Below, piece after piece: positions 7,956 to 18,074 of a DNA stretch of 64,000 nucleotides (positions are counted from its first letter, which is position 1; each line of letters opens with the position of its first letter). The position numbers and the translations under genes were made by a program. Source of the stretch: Rhodoferax ferrireducens T118 (GTDB lineage Bacteria > Pseudomonadota > Gammaproteobacteria > Burkholderiales > Burkholderiaceae_C); contig NC_007908.1 in assembly GCF_000013605.1 (NCBI RefSeq), positions 1,860,001-1,924,000 on the forward strand, given 5' to 3'. The notes under the pieces were generated by a model. It was not told the DNA's origin. It made no database searches and saw nothing but the letters and a program-made list of their open reading frames with translations.

Positions 7956-8915
7956 ATGCAAGCTTTCGCTTTTGTTTTTCCCGGCCAAGGGTCCCAGTCC
8001 CTGGGTATGCTTGACGCTTGGGGTGATCATCCGGTGGTGTTGGAAACGCTCCAGGAAGCCTCCGATGCCTTGGGTGAAGATGTTGCAAAGCTCATCCGGA
8101 GCGGTCCCAAGGAAGCGCTGGCCCTGACGACGAATACCCAGCCGGTGATGTTGGTGGCAGGGGTGGCCGCGTACCGTGTCTGGATGACCGAGACCGGCGC
8201 TGCGCCATCCGCTGTGGCGGGGCATTCGTTGGGCGAATACTCGGCGCTGGTGGCTGCCGGTGTGCTGACACTGACTCAGGCCGCCCCGTTGGTGCGCTTT
8301 CGGGCCCAGGCCATGCAGGATGCGGTGCCTGTCGGCGTGGGCGCCATGGCCGCCATTCTTGGCTTGGATTCTGCAAAAGTCATAGCGGGCTGTGCAGAGG
8401 TCACCAAGGAGTTGGGCGAAACATTGGATGAAGTAGTGGAAGCCGTCAATTTCAATGACCCTCTGCAGACGGTCATTGCCGGTACGAAAGCAGCCGTTGA
8501 AAGAGCCTGTGTGGTGTTAAAGGCCAAGGGCGCCAAGCGGGCCCTGTCGCTGCCCGTGTCAGCGCCTTTTCATTCCAGTTTGATGAAGCCGGCCGCGACA
8601 AGACTCAAAGAAAAATTGAAATCGGTCGACTTTTTGGCGCCCCAGATTGCGCTCATCAACAATGTGGATGTCGCCGTCGAGGTTGATGCTGATCGGATTC
8701 GCGATGCCTTGTACCGTCAGGCCTTCGGGCCGGTGCGCTGGGTTGAGTGCATCCAGGCACTCAAGGCTCGTGGATTGACTACCCTTGTGGAATGCGGTCC
8801 CGGCAAGGTGCTGGTCGGCACCGTTAAACGCATCGACCCGGACTTGAACGCCATCGCGCTGTCAGATCCAGCCAGCCTGGTTGAGCTTAAGAAATTACTT
8901 TTGGGTGCCGCATGA
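7956..8915 (+). CDS. fabD: Malonyl-CoA:ACP transacylase
   Basis: Transfers malonyl groups from CoA to acyl carrier protein. The 319-residue protein opens with FVFPGQGSQ, has the nucleophile motif GHSLGE with S91, and the partner His in APFHSSLMKP. Cytosolic. It follows fabH after 62 bp that are filled mostly by a repeat copy. Its TGA overlaps the fabG ATG by 4 nt (ATGA), indicating coupled translation. Confidence 0.96.
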   Translation: MQAFAFVFPGQGSQSLGMLDAWGDHPVVLETLQEASDALGEDVAKLIRSGPKEALALTTNTQPVMLVAGVAAYRVWMTETGAAPSAVAGHSLGEYSALVAAGVLTLTQAAPLVRFRAQAMQDAVPVGVGAMAAILGLDSAKVIAGCAEVTKELGETLDEVVEAVNFNDPLQTVIAGTKAAVERACVVLKAKGAKRALSLPVSAPFHSSLMKPAATRLKEKLKSVDFLAPQIALINNVDVAVEVDADRIRDALYRQAFGPVRWVECIQALKARGLTTLVECGPGKVLVGTVKRIDPDLNAIALSDPASLVELKKLLLGAA

Positions 8916-9658
8916 CTGATATCAAATTTGACGGGCAGGTCGCTTTGGTGACGGGTGCGTCGCGTGGCATTGGTGCCGCCATTGCCCTGGAGTTGGCAAA
9001 ACAGGGGTTGAAGGTCATTGGTACGGCGACGAGCGACGACGGAGCCGCAAAAATTGGGCAAGCCCTGGCGGCTTTCCCCGGGTGCAGCGGCAAGACTTTG
9101 AACGTCAACGATGCGCAGGCGGCCGAAGTTTTGATTGGTGAAATTGTCAAGGAGCATGGCGGCTTGCAGGTGCTGGTGAACAACGCCGGTATCACGCGCG
9201 ACAACCTGGCCATGCGGATGAAAGACGACGAGTGGGATGCCGTGCTGGACACCAACCTCAAAGCGGTATTTCGCATGAGCCGTGCCGTCATGCGCACCAT
9301 GATGAAGCAGCGTTATGGCCGCATCATCAGCATCACCTCCGTGGTGGGTGCCTCAGGCAACCCGGGGCAGGCCAACTACGCCGCCGCCAAGGCGGGCGTG
9401 GCCGGCATGACCCGCGCGCTGGCCCGAGAGCTGGGTTCGCGTTCCATCACGGTCAATTGCGTGGCACCCGGTTTTATCGAAACCGACATGACCGCCAGCT
9501 TGCAGGAAGAGCAGAAAAAAGCACTGGTGAGCCAAATCCCGCTGGGGCAACTCGGCCAACCCTCTGACATCGCCCACGCGGTGGTCTACCTGGCTTCACC
9601 GCAAGCGGGCTACGTGACCGGGCAGGAATTGCATGTCAATGGTGGCATGTACATGTAA
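8912..9658 (+). CDS. fabG: 3-oxoacyl-[acyl-carrier-protein] reductase
   Basis: NADPH-dependent reduction of 3-oxoacyl-ACP in fatty-acid elongation. The 248-residue short-chain dehydrogenase has the TGASRGIG nucleotide-binding motif (residues 14-21), NNAG at 90-93 and the catalytic S143/Y156/K160 set (Y156-AAA-K160). It starts within the fabD stop codon and ends 97 bp before acpP. Confidence 0.96.
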   Translation: MTDIKFDGQVALVTGASRGIGAAIALELAKQGLKVIGTATSDDGAAKIGQALAAFPGCSGKTLNVNDAQAAEVLIGEIVKEHGGLQVLVNNAGITRDNLAMRMKDDEWDAVLDTNLKAVFRMSRAVMRTMMKQRYGRIISITSVVGASGNPGQANYAAAKAGVAGMTRALARELGSRSITVNCVAPGFIETDMTASLQEEQKKALVSQIPLGQLGQPSDIAHAVVYLASPQAGYVTGQELHVNGGMYM

Positions 9659-9691
9659 GATGTAAGCCGATTTATCCGCTCGGCAGCCGGA

Positions 9692-9995
<304 letters not shown>

Positions 9996-10061
9996 GGAGC
10001 TCTGCTGGCGACGTGCTAAAGCGTCGTTGCGCTTGCTCTGACGGACTGGGCTGCTTTGGCG

Positions 10062-10078
10062 CCAGTCTGCAAGACTGG
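10062..10078 (+). other. Hairpin in the acpP-fabF gap
   Basis: A perfect 7-bp stem with a 3-nt loop lies in the 137-bp acpP-fabF gap, 83 nt after the acpP TAA. It lacks a proper U-tract, so it may stabilise the short acpP message or attenuate read-through rather than terminate. Confidence 0.35.
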
Positions 10079-10132
10079 TTTCATGCCGCTGCTGGCGGCC
10101 TTCCTTAGCTAAACTACTGGCTGAAAATTTTT

Positions 10133-11380
10133 ATGTCCCGTCGTCGCGTTGTAGTAACAGGTTTGGGGTGTGTCAGTCCCGTGGGCAACACGGTGGCTGA
10201 CGCGTGGGCGAACCTGCTGGCCGGAAAATCCGGCATTGAACTCATTACCAAGTTTGATGCCTCCAGTTTTGCCTGCAAAATTGCGGGTGAAGTCAAAGGC
10301 TTTGATCTGGGGTCTTACATCGGCAGCAAAGAGGCGCGCACGATGGATACCTTTATTCACTTCGGTATCGCGGCGGCGAGTCAGGCCGTGGCCGATGCCG
10401 GCCTGCCCACCGGCGAAGCGCTGGCAGAGGAACTGGCAGTGCGCATCGGCTGTTTGATCGGTTCAGGCATTGGCGGCTTGCCAATGATCGAGGACATGCA
10501 CACCGAGTTCGTCAACCGGGGCGCGCGCCGTATCTCCCCATTTTTTGTGCCGTCCACGATCGTCAACATGATCGCCGGCCATGTGGCGATTCGTTGTGGT
10601 TTCAAAGGGCCCAATATGGCCATTGTCTCGGCTTGCACGACCGGCCTGCACTGCATTGGTGAAGCCGGTCGCATGATTGAATATGGCGATGCCGACGTCA
10701 TGGTGGCGGGTGGCTCTGAAGCCGCGGTGTCTGCCTTGGGTGTTGGTGGCTTTGCCGCCATGCGGGCTTTGAGCACCCGCAACGATGACCCCCAAACGGC
10801 CTCTCGCCCGTGGGACCGGGATCGGGATGGCTTTGTTTTGGGTGAAGGTGCCGGCGTGATGGTGCTCGAAGAGTACGAACACGCCAAGGCCCGCGGTGCC
10901 AGGATCTACGCCGAGCTGGCTGGTTTTGGCATGAGCGCCGATGCCGGCCACATGACCGCCCCCAACATGGATGGTCCACGCCGCGCCATGCTAAATGCCA
11001 TGCGCAACGCCGGGGTCAACGCCGATCAAGTTGATTATTTGAATGCCCATGGGACTTCCACGCCGTTGGGGGACCTGAACGAAACCAATGCCATCAAGGC
11101 TGCCTTGGGCGAGCATGCGAAAAAGACGGTGGTCAACTCCACCAAATCCATGACCGGGCACCTGCTGGGCGGTGCTGGCGGCCTTGAGTCCATCATTACC
11201 GTGCTGGCGCTGTATCACCAGAAGAGCCCACCAACCACCAATATTTTCAACCAGGATCCCGAGTGTGATCTGGACTACTGCGCCAATACGGCGCGCGACA
11301 TGAAAATTGATGTGGCCCTGAAAAACAACTTTGGGTTTGGTGGTACCAATGGCTCGCTTGTTTTCAAGCGCGCGCCCTGA
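10133..11380 (+). CDS. fabF: 3-oxoacyl-[acyl-carrier-protein] synthase II
   Basis: Elongating condensing enzyme of fatty-acid synthesis. The 415-residue protein begins [10 protein letters not shown], has the nucleophile C168 in [10 protein letters not shown], and the two catalytic histidines in [11 protein letters not shown] and [12 protein letters not shown], with the terminal NNFGFGGTN. Length and motifs fit FabF rather than FabB. It closes the fab block; the next gene, a small membrane protein, begins 48 nt downstream. Confidence 0.97.
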   Translation: MSRRRVVVTGLGCVSPVGNTVADAWANLLAGKSGIELITKFDASSFACKIAGEVKGFDLGSYIGSKEARTMDTFIHFGIAAASQAVADAGLPTGEALAEELAVRIGCLIGSGIGGLPMIEDMHTEFVNRGARRISPFFVPSTIVNMIAGHVAIRCGFKGPNMAIVSACTTGLHCIGEAGRMIEYGDADVMVAGGSEAAVSALGVGGFAAMRALSTRNDDPQTASRPWDRDRDGFVLGEGAGVMVLEEYEHAKARGARIYAELAGFGMSADAGHMTAPNMDGPRRAMLNAMRNAGVNADQVDYLNAHGTSTPLGDLNETNAIKAALGEHAKKTVVNSTKSMTGHLLGGAGGLESIITVLALYHQKSPPTTNIFNQDPECDLDYCANTARDMKIDVALKNNFGFGGTNGSLVFKRAP

Positions 11381-11428
11381 CGTTTGCTTGGCACTGCACC
11401 CAATTTTTACAATTTGACTGATTCCAGC

Positions 11429-11896
11429 ATGCACAGCGCCCCAGCGGTTAATTATCCGGTGGGGCGTTCGCGTTTCCAGGGTTGGCTGCTGCTGGGGCTG
11501 GGTTTGGGCGCCTGCTTGACGGGCGCGCTCTGGCTGCGACAGCTCGACGCTGTCGGATGGCGTCAATGGCTGTTTGCCGGGGTTCTGTTGGGCGCTTGCG
11601 GAACTGCAGCGGTGGCTTGGCGCCGTTGTGCCCAAGGAATCTTGCGTTGGGATGGACAAGCCTGGCATTGGACTGGCGCTGATGCGTCGGTCCCGGTGCT
11701 GCTGACGGTACATCTTGATGGTCAGTTTGTTTTGTTGTTGAGCCTGCGCCCAGACACGGGCAAGCGCCTCTGGCTCTGGCCGGAAAGCCGACTTGATGCG
11801 GCGCATTGGAACGCTTTGCGCCGGGCTGTCTTTTCTCGTGGTGGCGCGGGACACGCTCAAAGCGCCGCTGCCGTCGTTCACACGTCGAACCGGTGA
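11429..11896 (+). CDS. Uncharacterised inner-membrane protein between fabF and rpoE
   Basis: A 155-residue protein with two hydrophobic segments close to the N-terminus (about residues 17-32 and 42-60) and a Trp-rich C-terminal domain. I do not recognise a named family. ATG 11429 is chosen over the upstream TTG 11384, which would add a poorly conserved-looking leader directly against fabF. The gene ends 4 nt before the rpoE start, so it is probably expressed with the sigma factor. The position suggests, but does not show, a role in envelope homeostasis. Confidence 0.65.
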   Translation: MHSAPAVNYPVGRSRFQGWLLLGLGLGACLTGALWLRQLDAVGWRQWLFAGVLLGACGTAAVAWRRCAQGILRWDGQAWHWTGADASVPVLLTVHLDGQFVLLLSLRPDTGKRLWLWPESRLDAAHWNALRRAVFSRGGAGHAQSAAAVVHTSNR

Positions 11897-11900
11897 CCTT

Positions 11901-12548
11901 GTGAGCGCAGACTCCACAAAACCCACCTTGCCAGCGCTGACCGGGGCCACTGACAGCGACCTGATGCTGGTGGAGCGCGCTGTCGCAGGTGATCAGAACG
12001 CCTACGAATTGCTTGTGATCAAGTACCAGCGCCGGATTCAACGCCTGATTGGCCGCATGGTGCGTGATGTGGATTTGGTGGAAGACATTGCCCAAGAGAC
12101 TTTCATTCGGGCCTATCAGGCCTTGCACCAGTTTCGCGGGGATGCCCAGTTTTACACCTGGCTGTACCGCATTGCGGTCAACACGGCCAAAAAATTCTTG
12201 ATGGAACTCAAGCGTGACCCCACGGTGTCGGAGAACGCCTTTAAATCAGATGATGAGGGTGATGAAACTTCTTGGGCTGGAAATGAACCAATTGACAGTG
12301 AGACGCCGGAGTCGGTGCTGGCTGCCAAGGAGGTTGCCATGGCGGTAGATGCCGCGCTCGAGGCTTTGCCAGAGGATTTGCGGCAAGCGTTGACTCTGCG
12401 CGAAATTGAAGGCTTGAGCTATGAAGAGATTTCGGAAGTGATGGATTGCCCGATTGGTACCGTTCGTTCCCGGATTTTCCGTGCTCGGGAAGCGATATCG
12501 GACATTGTGAAACCAATGCTGGAAAGACAGACCAGCAAACGCTGGTAA
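11901..12548 (+). CDS. rpoE: RNA polymerase sigma factor RpoE (ECF, AlgU type)
   Basis: Envelope-stress extracytoplasmic-function sigma factor. From GTG 11901 the protein is 215 residues. Region 2 contains DLVEDIAQETFIRAYQAL and FYTWLYRIAVNTAK; region 4 contains LPEDLRQALTLREIEGLSYEEIS and GTVRSRIFRARE, all close to E. coli RpoE/AlgU. The frame is open upstream inside the previous gene, but GTG 11901 is the first start that fits the family N-terminus. rseA, rseB and a degP protease follow, giving a complete sigma-E module. Confidence 0.93.
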   Translation: MSADSTKPTLPALTGATDSDLMLVERAVAGDQNAYELLVIKYQRRIQRLIGRMVRDVDLVEDIAQETFIRAYQALHQFRGDAQFYTWLYRIAVNTAKKFLMELKRDPTVSENAFKSDDEGDETSWAGNEPIDSETPESVLAAKEVAMAVDAALEALPEDLRQALTLREIEGLSYEEISEVMDCPIGTVRSRIFRAREAISDIVKPMLERQTSKRW

Positions 12549-12583
12549 ATCACAGGCTGAGACGGGTAAAAAAACTGGAATTG

Positions 12584-13228
12584 ATGATGCAAGAAGTTGC
12601 GAAAAATCGTGAATTGATATCGGCACTGGCCGATGGACAGTTGCGCGACGAGGATTTCGCGCGAACGGTCGAATGGGTCAATCAGACTGAAGAGGCCCGA
12701 CTCACCTGGCACACCTATCATCTGGTGGGCGATGTGTTGCGCTCGGGTGAGCCGGTGGTGAGTGCACGCGACGCTGATTTTCTGCAAAGTCTGAAGTTGC
12801 GCTTGCAGCAGGAGACGCCGCAAGTGCGCCCTGTGAATGCTCCTGAATTGGTAGCTAATGATCCAGGTATGACGGTGGCTGGAGTCCAGAATGGCTCAAA
12901 ATATTGGAGCGCCAACGACGGTCGCTTCCGCTGGAAAATGCTGGCTGGCTTGGCATCCTTGTCGACGGTCGCGCTCATTGGCTGGCAAATTGTCAGCGGC
13001 TGGGGCGATCCGGGCGGGGCGCGGCAGCTCGTGCAGGTGCCAGTTCAGGCGCTCCAGCCCGAGGTCGGGTTAACGCAGCCTGGCGTCGGTGCAGAGCCGC
13101 AGCGCATGATCCGCGACCCGCAACTTGATGCGCTGCTGGCGGCACACAAACAATTTGGCGGCACGTCTGCGCTGCAGGGACCGGCTGGGTTTCTTCGTAA
13201 CGCCACGTTTGAGGGAGGTGTCCCTTGA
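12584..13228 (+). CDS. rseA: Sigma-E anti-sigma factor RseA
   Basis: Inner-membrane anti-sigma factor that holds RpoE until stress-triggered proteolysis. From ATG 12584 (ATG 12587 is equally possible) it is 214 residues. The N-terminal RseA_N domain shows ELISALADGQL and WHTYHLVGDVLRS; a single membrane segment lies at about residues 119-135 (MLAGLASLSTVALIGWQI); the rest is periplasmic. The linker before the membrane segment (residues 87-103) matches dispersed repeat family 1. It overlaps rseB: its TGA shares bases with the rseB TTG. Confidence 0.88.
   Translation: MMQEVAKNRELISALADGQLRDEDFARTVEWVNQTEEARLTWHTYHLVGDVLRSGEPVVSARDADFLQSLKLRLQQETPQVRPVNAPELVANDPGMTVAGVQNGSKYWSANDGRFRWKMLAGLASLSTVALIGWQIVSGWGDPGGARQLVQVPVQALQPEVGLTQPGVGAEPQRMIRDPQLDALLAAHKQFGGTSALQGPAGFLRNATFEGGVP
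12843..12893 (-). repeat. Possible dispersed repeat family 1 copy inside rseA
   Basis: Aligned without gaps to the copy inside era (from its CTGAAT), 38 of 51 positions match by hand count, including a core ending GGCTGGAGTCCAGAATG. It encodes part of the cytoplasmic linker of RseA in frame. Divergence makes this less certain than the intergenic copies. Confidence 0.5.
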
Positions 13229-14241
13229 GCCGTTACATGGCTGGATTGCTGCTCATGGTGCTGAGCGCCACAGCAATGGCTCAGACCACGATTGCCGCTG
13301 CGGCGCCTGCGGCTGTTGACCGACCCGTCGCTGAGCGCAGTGTCAGCGACTGGTTGCAGCGCATGCACGATGCGTCGCGCCAGCGCGCCTATGTGGGCAC
13401 ATTTGTGGTTGCGGGGGGAGGGCGCTTGTCAAGCGCCCGCATTTGGCATGTCTGTGATGGCATGCAGCAAATGGAGCGCGTAGAGTCGCTGACGGGCGCG
13501 CCGCGCTCCACGTTTCGCCGCAACGACCAGGTACTGACGTTTTTGCCCGAGAACCGGGTGGTGCTGGCAGAAAAGCGCGAGTCATTGGGACTTTTTCCGC
13601 AGTTGCTGCAAGCAAACAATGCTGCCATTGCGCAGTATTACCGTGTTCACGAGTTTGGCCGCGATCGGGTGGCCGGTTTTGAAGCCGATGTATTGGAACT
13701 GCAGCCGGTCGACAGCTTGCGTTTTGGCTATCGGGTCTGGATCGAGAAAGATACCGGATTGATGGTCAAACTGCAAACTCTGAACGCGCGGGGGCAGGTG
13801 CTGGAACAGGCGGCTTTCTCCGACTTGCAATTTGACGTACCGGTCAGCATGGACAAGCTGGCGCAAATGATGAGCCACACCGAAGGCTATAAGCTTGAGA
13901 AGCCTCAGGTGCGTAAAACCACGGCCGAAGCTGAAGGTTGGGTTTTGAAGCAAGTAGTACCTGGTTTTCAGCCCATGAGCTGCTACCAGCGCTCAGTGAA
14001 GGGCAGCGCCCCAAGTCAGTATGAGCACACCTTGCAATGGATTTTTTCCGACGGGCTCGCATCGGTTTCGCTTTTTATCGAGCCCTTTGTTGCCCGGCGT
14101 CATGGCCAGCCAGCTAGCCAGGCCATGGGCGCCACACACACCCTGACGCGTCGTTTGGGGGACTGGTGGCTCACAGCTGTTGGCGAAGTTCCGACCGAAA
14201 CCCTGGCGGCTTTTGCGCAGGGGCTTGAGCGGCAGAAATGA
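13225..14241 (+). CDS. rseB: Sigma-E regulatory protein RseB/MucB
   Basis: Periplasmic protein that binds RseA and protects it from DegS; it senses mislocalised lipoproteins or LPS. The 338-residue protein has an N-terminal signal peptide ending near AMA-QT, then the MucB/RseB N-domain (QRAYVGTFVV, with V/W-rich strands) and the C-domain containing SDGLASVSLFIE. TTG 13225 is preferred over ATG 13237 because GAGGGAGG ends 6 nt before the TTG, and the TTG overlaps the rseA stop, giving coupled translation. Confidence 0.9.
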   Translation: MSRYMAGLLLMVLSATAMAQTTIAAAAPAAVDRPVAERSVSDWLQRMHDASRQRAYVGTFVVAGGGRLSSARIWHVCDGMQQMERVESLTGAPRSTFRRNDQVLTFLPENRVVLAEKRESLGLFPQLLQANNAAIAQYYRVHEFGRDRVAGFEADVLELQPVDSLRFGYRVWIEKDTGLMVKLQTLNARGQVLEQAAFSDLQFDVPVSMDKLAQMMSHTEGYKLEKPQVRKTTAEAEGWVLKQVVPGFQPMSCYQRSVKGSAPSQYEHTLQWIFSDGLASVSLFIEPFVARRHGQPASQAMGATHTLTRRLGDWWLTAVGEVPTETLAAFAQGLERQK

Positions 14242-14316
14242 AACCTTATATGTCCGAAGCGTATCGAAGCTCTGTTTCCATTAATTAGCCGTTTGTTTAT
14301 TGAAGAAAGGTCGATG

Positions 14317-15798
14317 ATGATTCATATCGATTGGAAGAAGTTGCATTCTTTTGTTCTCGCCAGTGCTTTTGCTTTGACGGCGTCGGTCGTTCTGGTGCCC
14401 GTGTCGCAGGCGATGGCTCAGGTGCGCACCTTGCCGGACTTTACCGACCTGGTGGAGCAAGTGGGGCCATCGGTGGTGAACATTCGCACGCTTGAAAAGG
14501 TGACACCATCTGACGGTTCCGGTGGTGTGGACGAACAAATGCTGGAGTTTTTCCGTCGTTTCGGGTTGCCGATTCCGAATATGCCCAATGTTCCGAAAAA
14601 TCCGCACCAGACGCCGCCCAAGAATCATCCGCCGATACCAGAAGACTCGCAGCCGCGTGGCGTCGGTTCCGGCTTCATCCTGTCGGCGGACGGTCTCATC
14701 ATGACCAATGCCCACGTCGTCGATGGCGCTGACGAGGTGTTGGTGACGCTGACTGACAAACGCGAGTTCAAGGCCAAAATCATTGGTGCGGACAAGCGCA
14801 GTGATATTGCGCTGGTCAAGATCGAGGCCGTTGGCCTGCCAGCTGTCAAAGTGGGTGATGTGGGTCGACTCAAAGTTGGCGAATGGGTGATGGCGATCGG
14901 GTCACCGTTCGGCTTGGACAACACCGTGACGGCCGGTATTGTGAGTGCCAAGCAGCGCGACACGGGCGACTATCTGCCCTTCATTCAGACCGATGTGGCT
15001 ATCAATCCTGGCAATTCGGGCGGCCCCTTGATCAACATGCGCGGCGAAGTGGTGGGCGTCAACAGCCAGATTTATTCGCGCTCGGGTGGCTCTATGGGCA
15101 TCTCGTTTGCCATTCCGATGGACGAAGCGTTTCGCGTCAGCGAGCAGTTGCGCGTGTTGGGTCGGGTCTCGCGCGGGCGCATCGGTGTGCAAATTGACCA
15201 GGTGACCAAAGAGGTGGCGGAGTCCATCGGTTTGGGCAAGGCCCAGGGGGCGCTGGTACGCGGCGTCGAGACTGGATCGCCGGCCGAGAAAGCAGGCGTG
15301 GAAGCAGGCGACATCATTATCAAGTTTGAAGGGAAGGTGGTCGAGAAGTCCAGTGACTTGCCGCGCATGGTGGGTAGCACCAAGCCGGGTACCCGAAGCA
15401 GCCTGACTGTGTTTCGTCGTGGCAGCCAGAAAGAGTTAACGGTCACCATCGCGGAGATTGAAGCAGACAAAGTCCCAGCCAAAGCGGTTGAGAAGGTGGA
15501 AAAACCCAAAGCATCCAGTGCAGGGCAGGCGCTTGGATTGGCTGTCGCCGAATTGACTGATGCGCAAAAGAAAGAGCTCAAGGTCAAAGGTGGCGTGAAG
15601 GTCGAAGCCGCCACCGATGCGGCTGCCCGCGCCGGTATCCGTGAGGGAGATGTGATTGTGGCTGTTGCCAATGTGGCGATTACCAACATCAAGGAATTCG
15701 AAAGTGCGCTGGCAAAGCTTGACAAGAACAAAGCAGTCAGCGTTCTTTTGCGGCGTGGCGAATGGGCGCAATATGCGGTGATTCGACCGGCGCGTTAG
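14317..15798 (+). CDS. degP: DegP/MucD-type periplasmic serine endoprotease
   Basis: HtrA-family protease/chaperone that removes misfolded envelope proteins. Counting from ATG 14317 (493 residues), a signal peptide ends around residues 33-35 (AMAQ). The catalytic triad is H133 (TNAHVV), D163 (RSDIALV) and S234 (GNSGGPL). Two PDZ domains follow (about residues 280-365 and 400-490). ATG 14317 has AGAAAGG 6 nt upstream; ATG 14314 is also possible. It lies 75 nt after rseB in the order rpoE-rseA-rseB-degP, the same as Pseudomonas algU-mucA-mucB-mucD, so mucD is an equally fair name. Confidence 0.93.
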   Translation: MIHIDWKKLHSFVLASAFALTASVVLVPVSQAMAQVRTLPDFTDLVEQVGPSVVNIRTLEKVTPSDGSGGVDEQMLEFFRRFGLPIPNMPNVPKNPHQTPPKNHPPIPEDSQPRGVGSGFILSADGLIMTNAHVVDGADEVLVTLTDKREFKAKIIGADKRSDIALVKIEAVGLPAVKVGDVGRLKVGEWVMAIGSPFGLDNTVTAGIVSAKQRDTGDYLPFIQTDVAINPGNSGGPLINMRGEVVGVNSQIYSRSGGSMGISFAIPMDEAFRVSEQLRVLGRVSRGRIGVQIDQVTKEVAESIGLGKAQGALVRGVETGSPAEKAGVEAGDIIIKFEGKVVEKSSDLPRMVGSTKPGTRSSLTVFRRGSQKELTVTIAEIEADKVPAKAVEKVEKPKASSAGQALGLAVAELTDAQKKELKVKGGVKVEAATDAAARAGIREGDVIVAVANVAITNIKEFESALAKLDKNKAVSVLLRRGEWAQYAVIRPAR

Positions 15799-15814
15799 GC
15801 AAGCAAGCGGTGCA

Positions 15815-15850
15815 AGACCCCAATTCAAGGAGGGGTTTGATGTTTTTTTT
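15815..15850 (+). terminator. Rho-independent terminator after degP
   Basis: A 7-bp stem (15815-15821 AGACCCC paired with GGGGTTT at 15832-15838, one G-U pair) with a 10-nt loop is followed, after GA, by TGTTTTTTTT. It begins 17 nt after the degP stop and likely ends the sigma-E operon. Confidence 0.75.
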
Positions 15851-15894
15851 ACCCGTCTTTTTGTTCGGCCCAAGTTTGCATTCACTAACTTTTA

Positions 15895-15923
15895 ATTCTA
15901 ACTATGGCTGTTTTGGTTAGAAT
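15895..15923. promoter_or_regulatory. Inverted repeat in the degP-lepA gap
   Basis: Perfect 8-bp arms ATTCTAAC (15895-15902) and GTTAGAAT (15916-15923) are separated by 13 nt. There is no U-tract, so it is not a terminator. It could be a protein-binding site or part of an RNA structure; nothing in the sequence tells which. Confidence 0.4.
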
Positions 15924-16003
15924 GAGAGTACACAATTGGGGCTTAAAGGCATATCAAAGGGGTTGGACCCCACGATGCGGGATAATGAACAGGGACACAC
16001 AGA

Positions 16004-16071
16004 TGATCCACAGTTCACCCACAAGTTGTCCAGAGGTTGACCTATCGATTATGTTGATAAGCTGTGTATAA
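16004..16071. promoter_or_regulatory. Cluster of DnaA-box-like 9-mers upstream of lepA
   Basis: Against the consensus TTATNCACA: TGATCCACA at 16004-16012 (plus strand, 8/9), TTGTCCAGA at 16026-16034 (plus, 7/9), TGTTGATAA at 16052-16060 (minus, 8/9) and TGTGTATAA at 16063-16071 (minus, exact TTATACACA). An AT-rich run follows. No dnaA or dnaN gene is nearby, so this is not an obvious oriC; it may be a DnaA-titration or DnaA-regulated site. Confidence 0.45.
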
Positions 16072-16186
16072 AATTTTGTTGCTGCACTGCAACGACTCAT
16101 GTTGACTGTTTTTTGGGCTGTATGTTCTGGGGTTTTTACCTACAATGAACTTCCAGCTATCGCAGTTGCCAATGATTGTTGGTTCA

Positions 16187-16217
16187 GGGCGCGTCAAAAC
16201 TTGACGTGCCCTTTTTT
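16187..16217 (+). terminator. Terminator-like hairpin upstream of lepA
   Basis: An 11-bp stem (16187-16197 with 16201-16211, one G-U pair) with a 3-nt loop runs directly into six T residues. It lies 45 nt before the lepA start and far after the degP terminator, so it must end either a small transcript from this gap or a lepA leader (attenuation). Confidence 0.75.
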
Positions 16218-16262
16218 CTTGCCTCTCATCGTTCTAATTCAGTCACTTGAAGCTCGCCCTTG

Positions 16263-18073
<1,811 letters not shown>

Positions 18074-18074
<1 letters not shown>

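Larger units (their letters stand above)
15799..16262. other. 464-bp structured intergenic region degP-lepA
   Basis: No ORF of note. In order it holds the degP terminator (15815-15850), an 8-bp inverted repeat (15895-15923), a small GGGGT/ACCCC hairpin near 15960, four DnaA-box-like 9-mers (16004-16071), an AT-rich stretch, a GTTGC/GCAAC hairpin (16079-16093) and a terminator-like hairpin (16187-16217) 45 nt before lepA. This much structure suggests a small RNA, a leader attenuator or a DnaA-bound control region. Confidence 0.5.

Noticed and set aside
16037..16072. A promoter TTGACC ... TATAAA in the degP-lepA gap
   Set aside because: The spacing is 24 nt, too long for a normal sigma-70 promoter.
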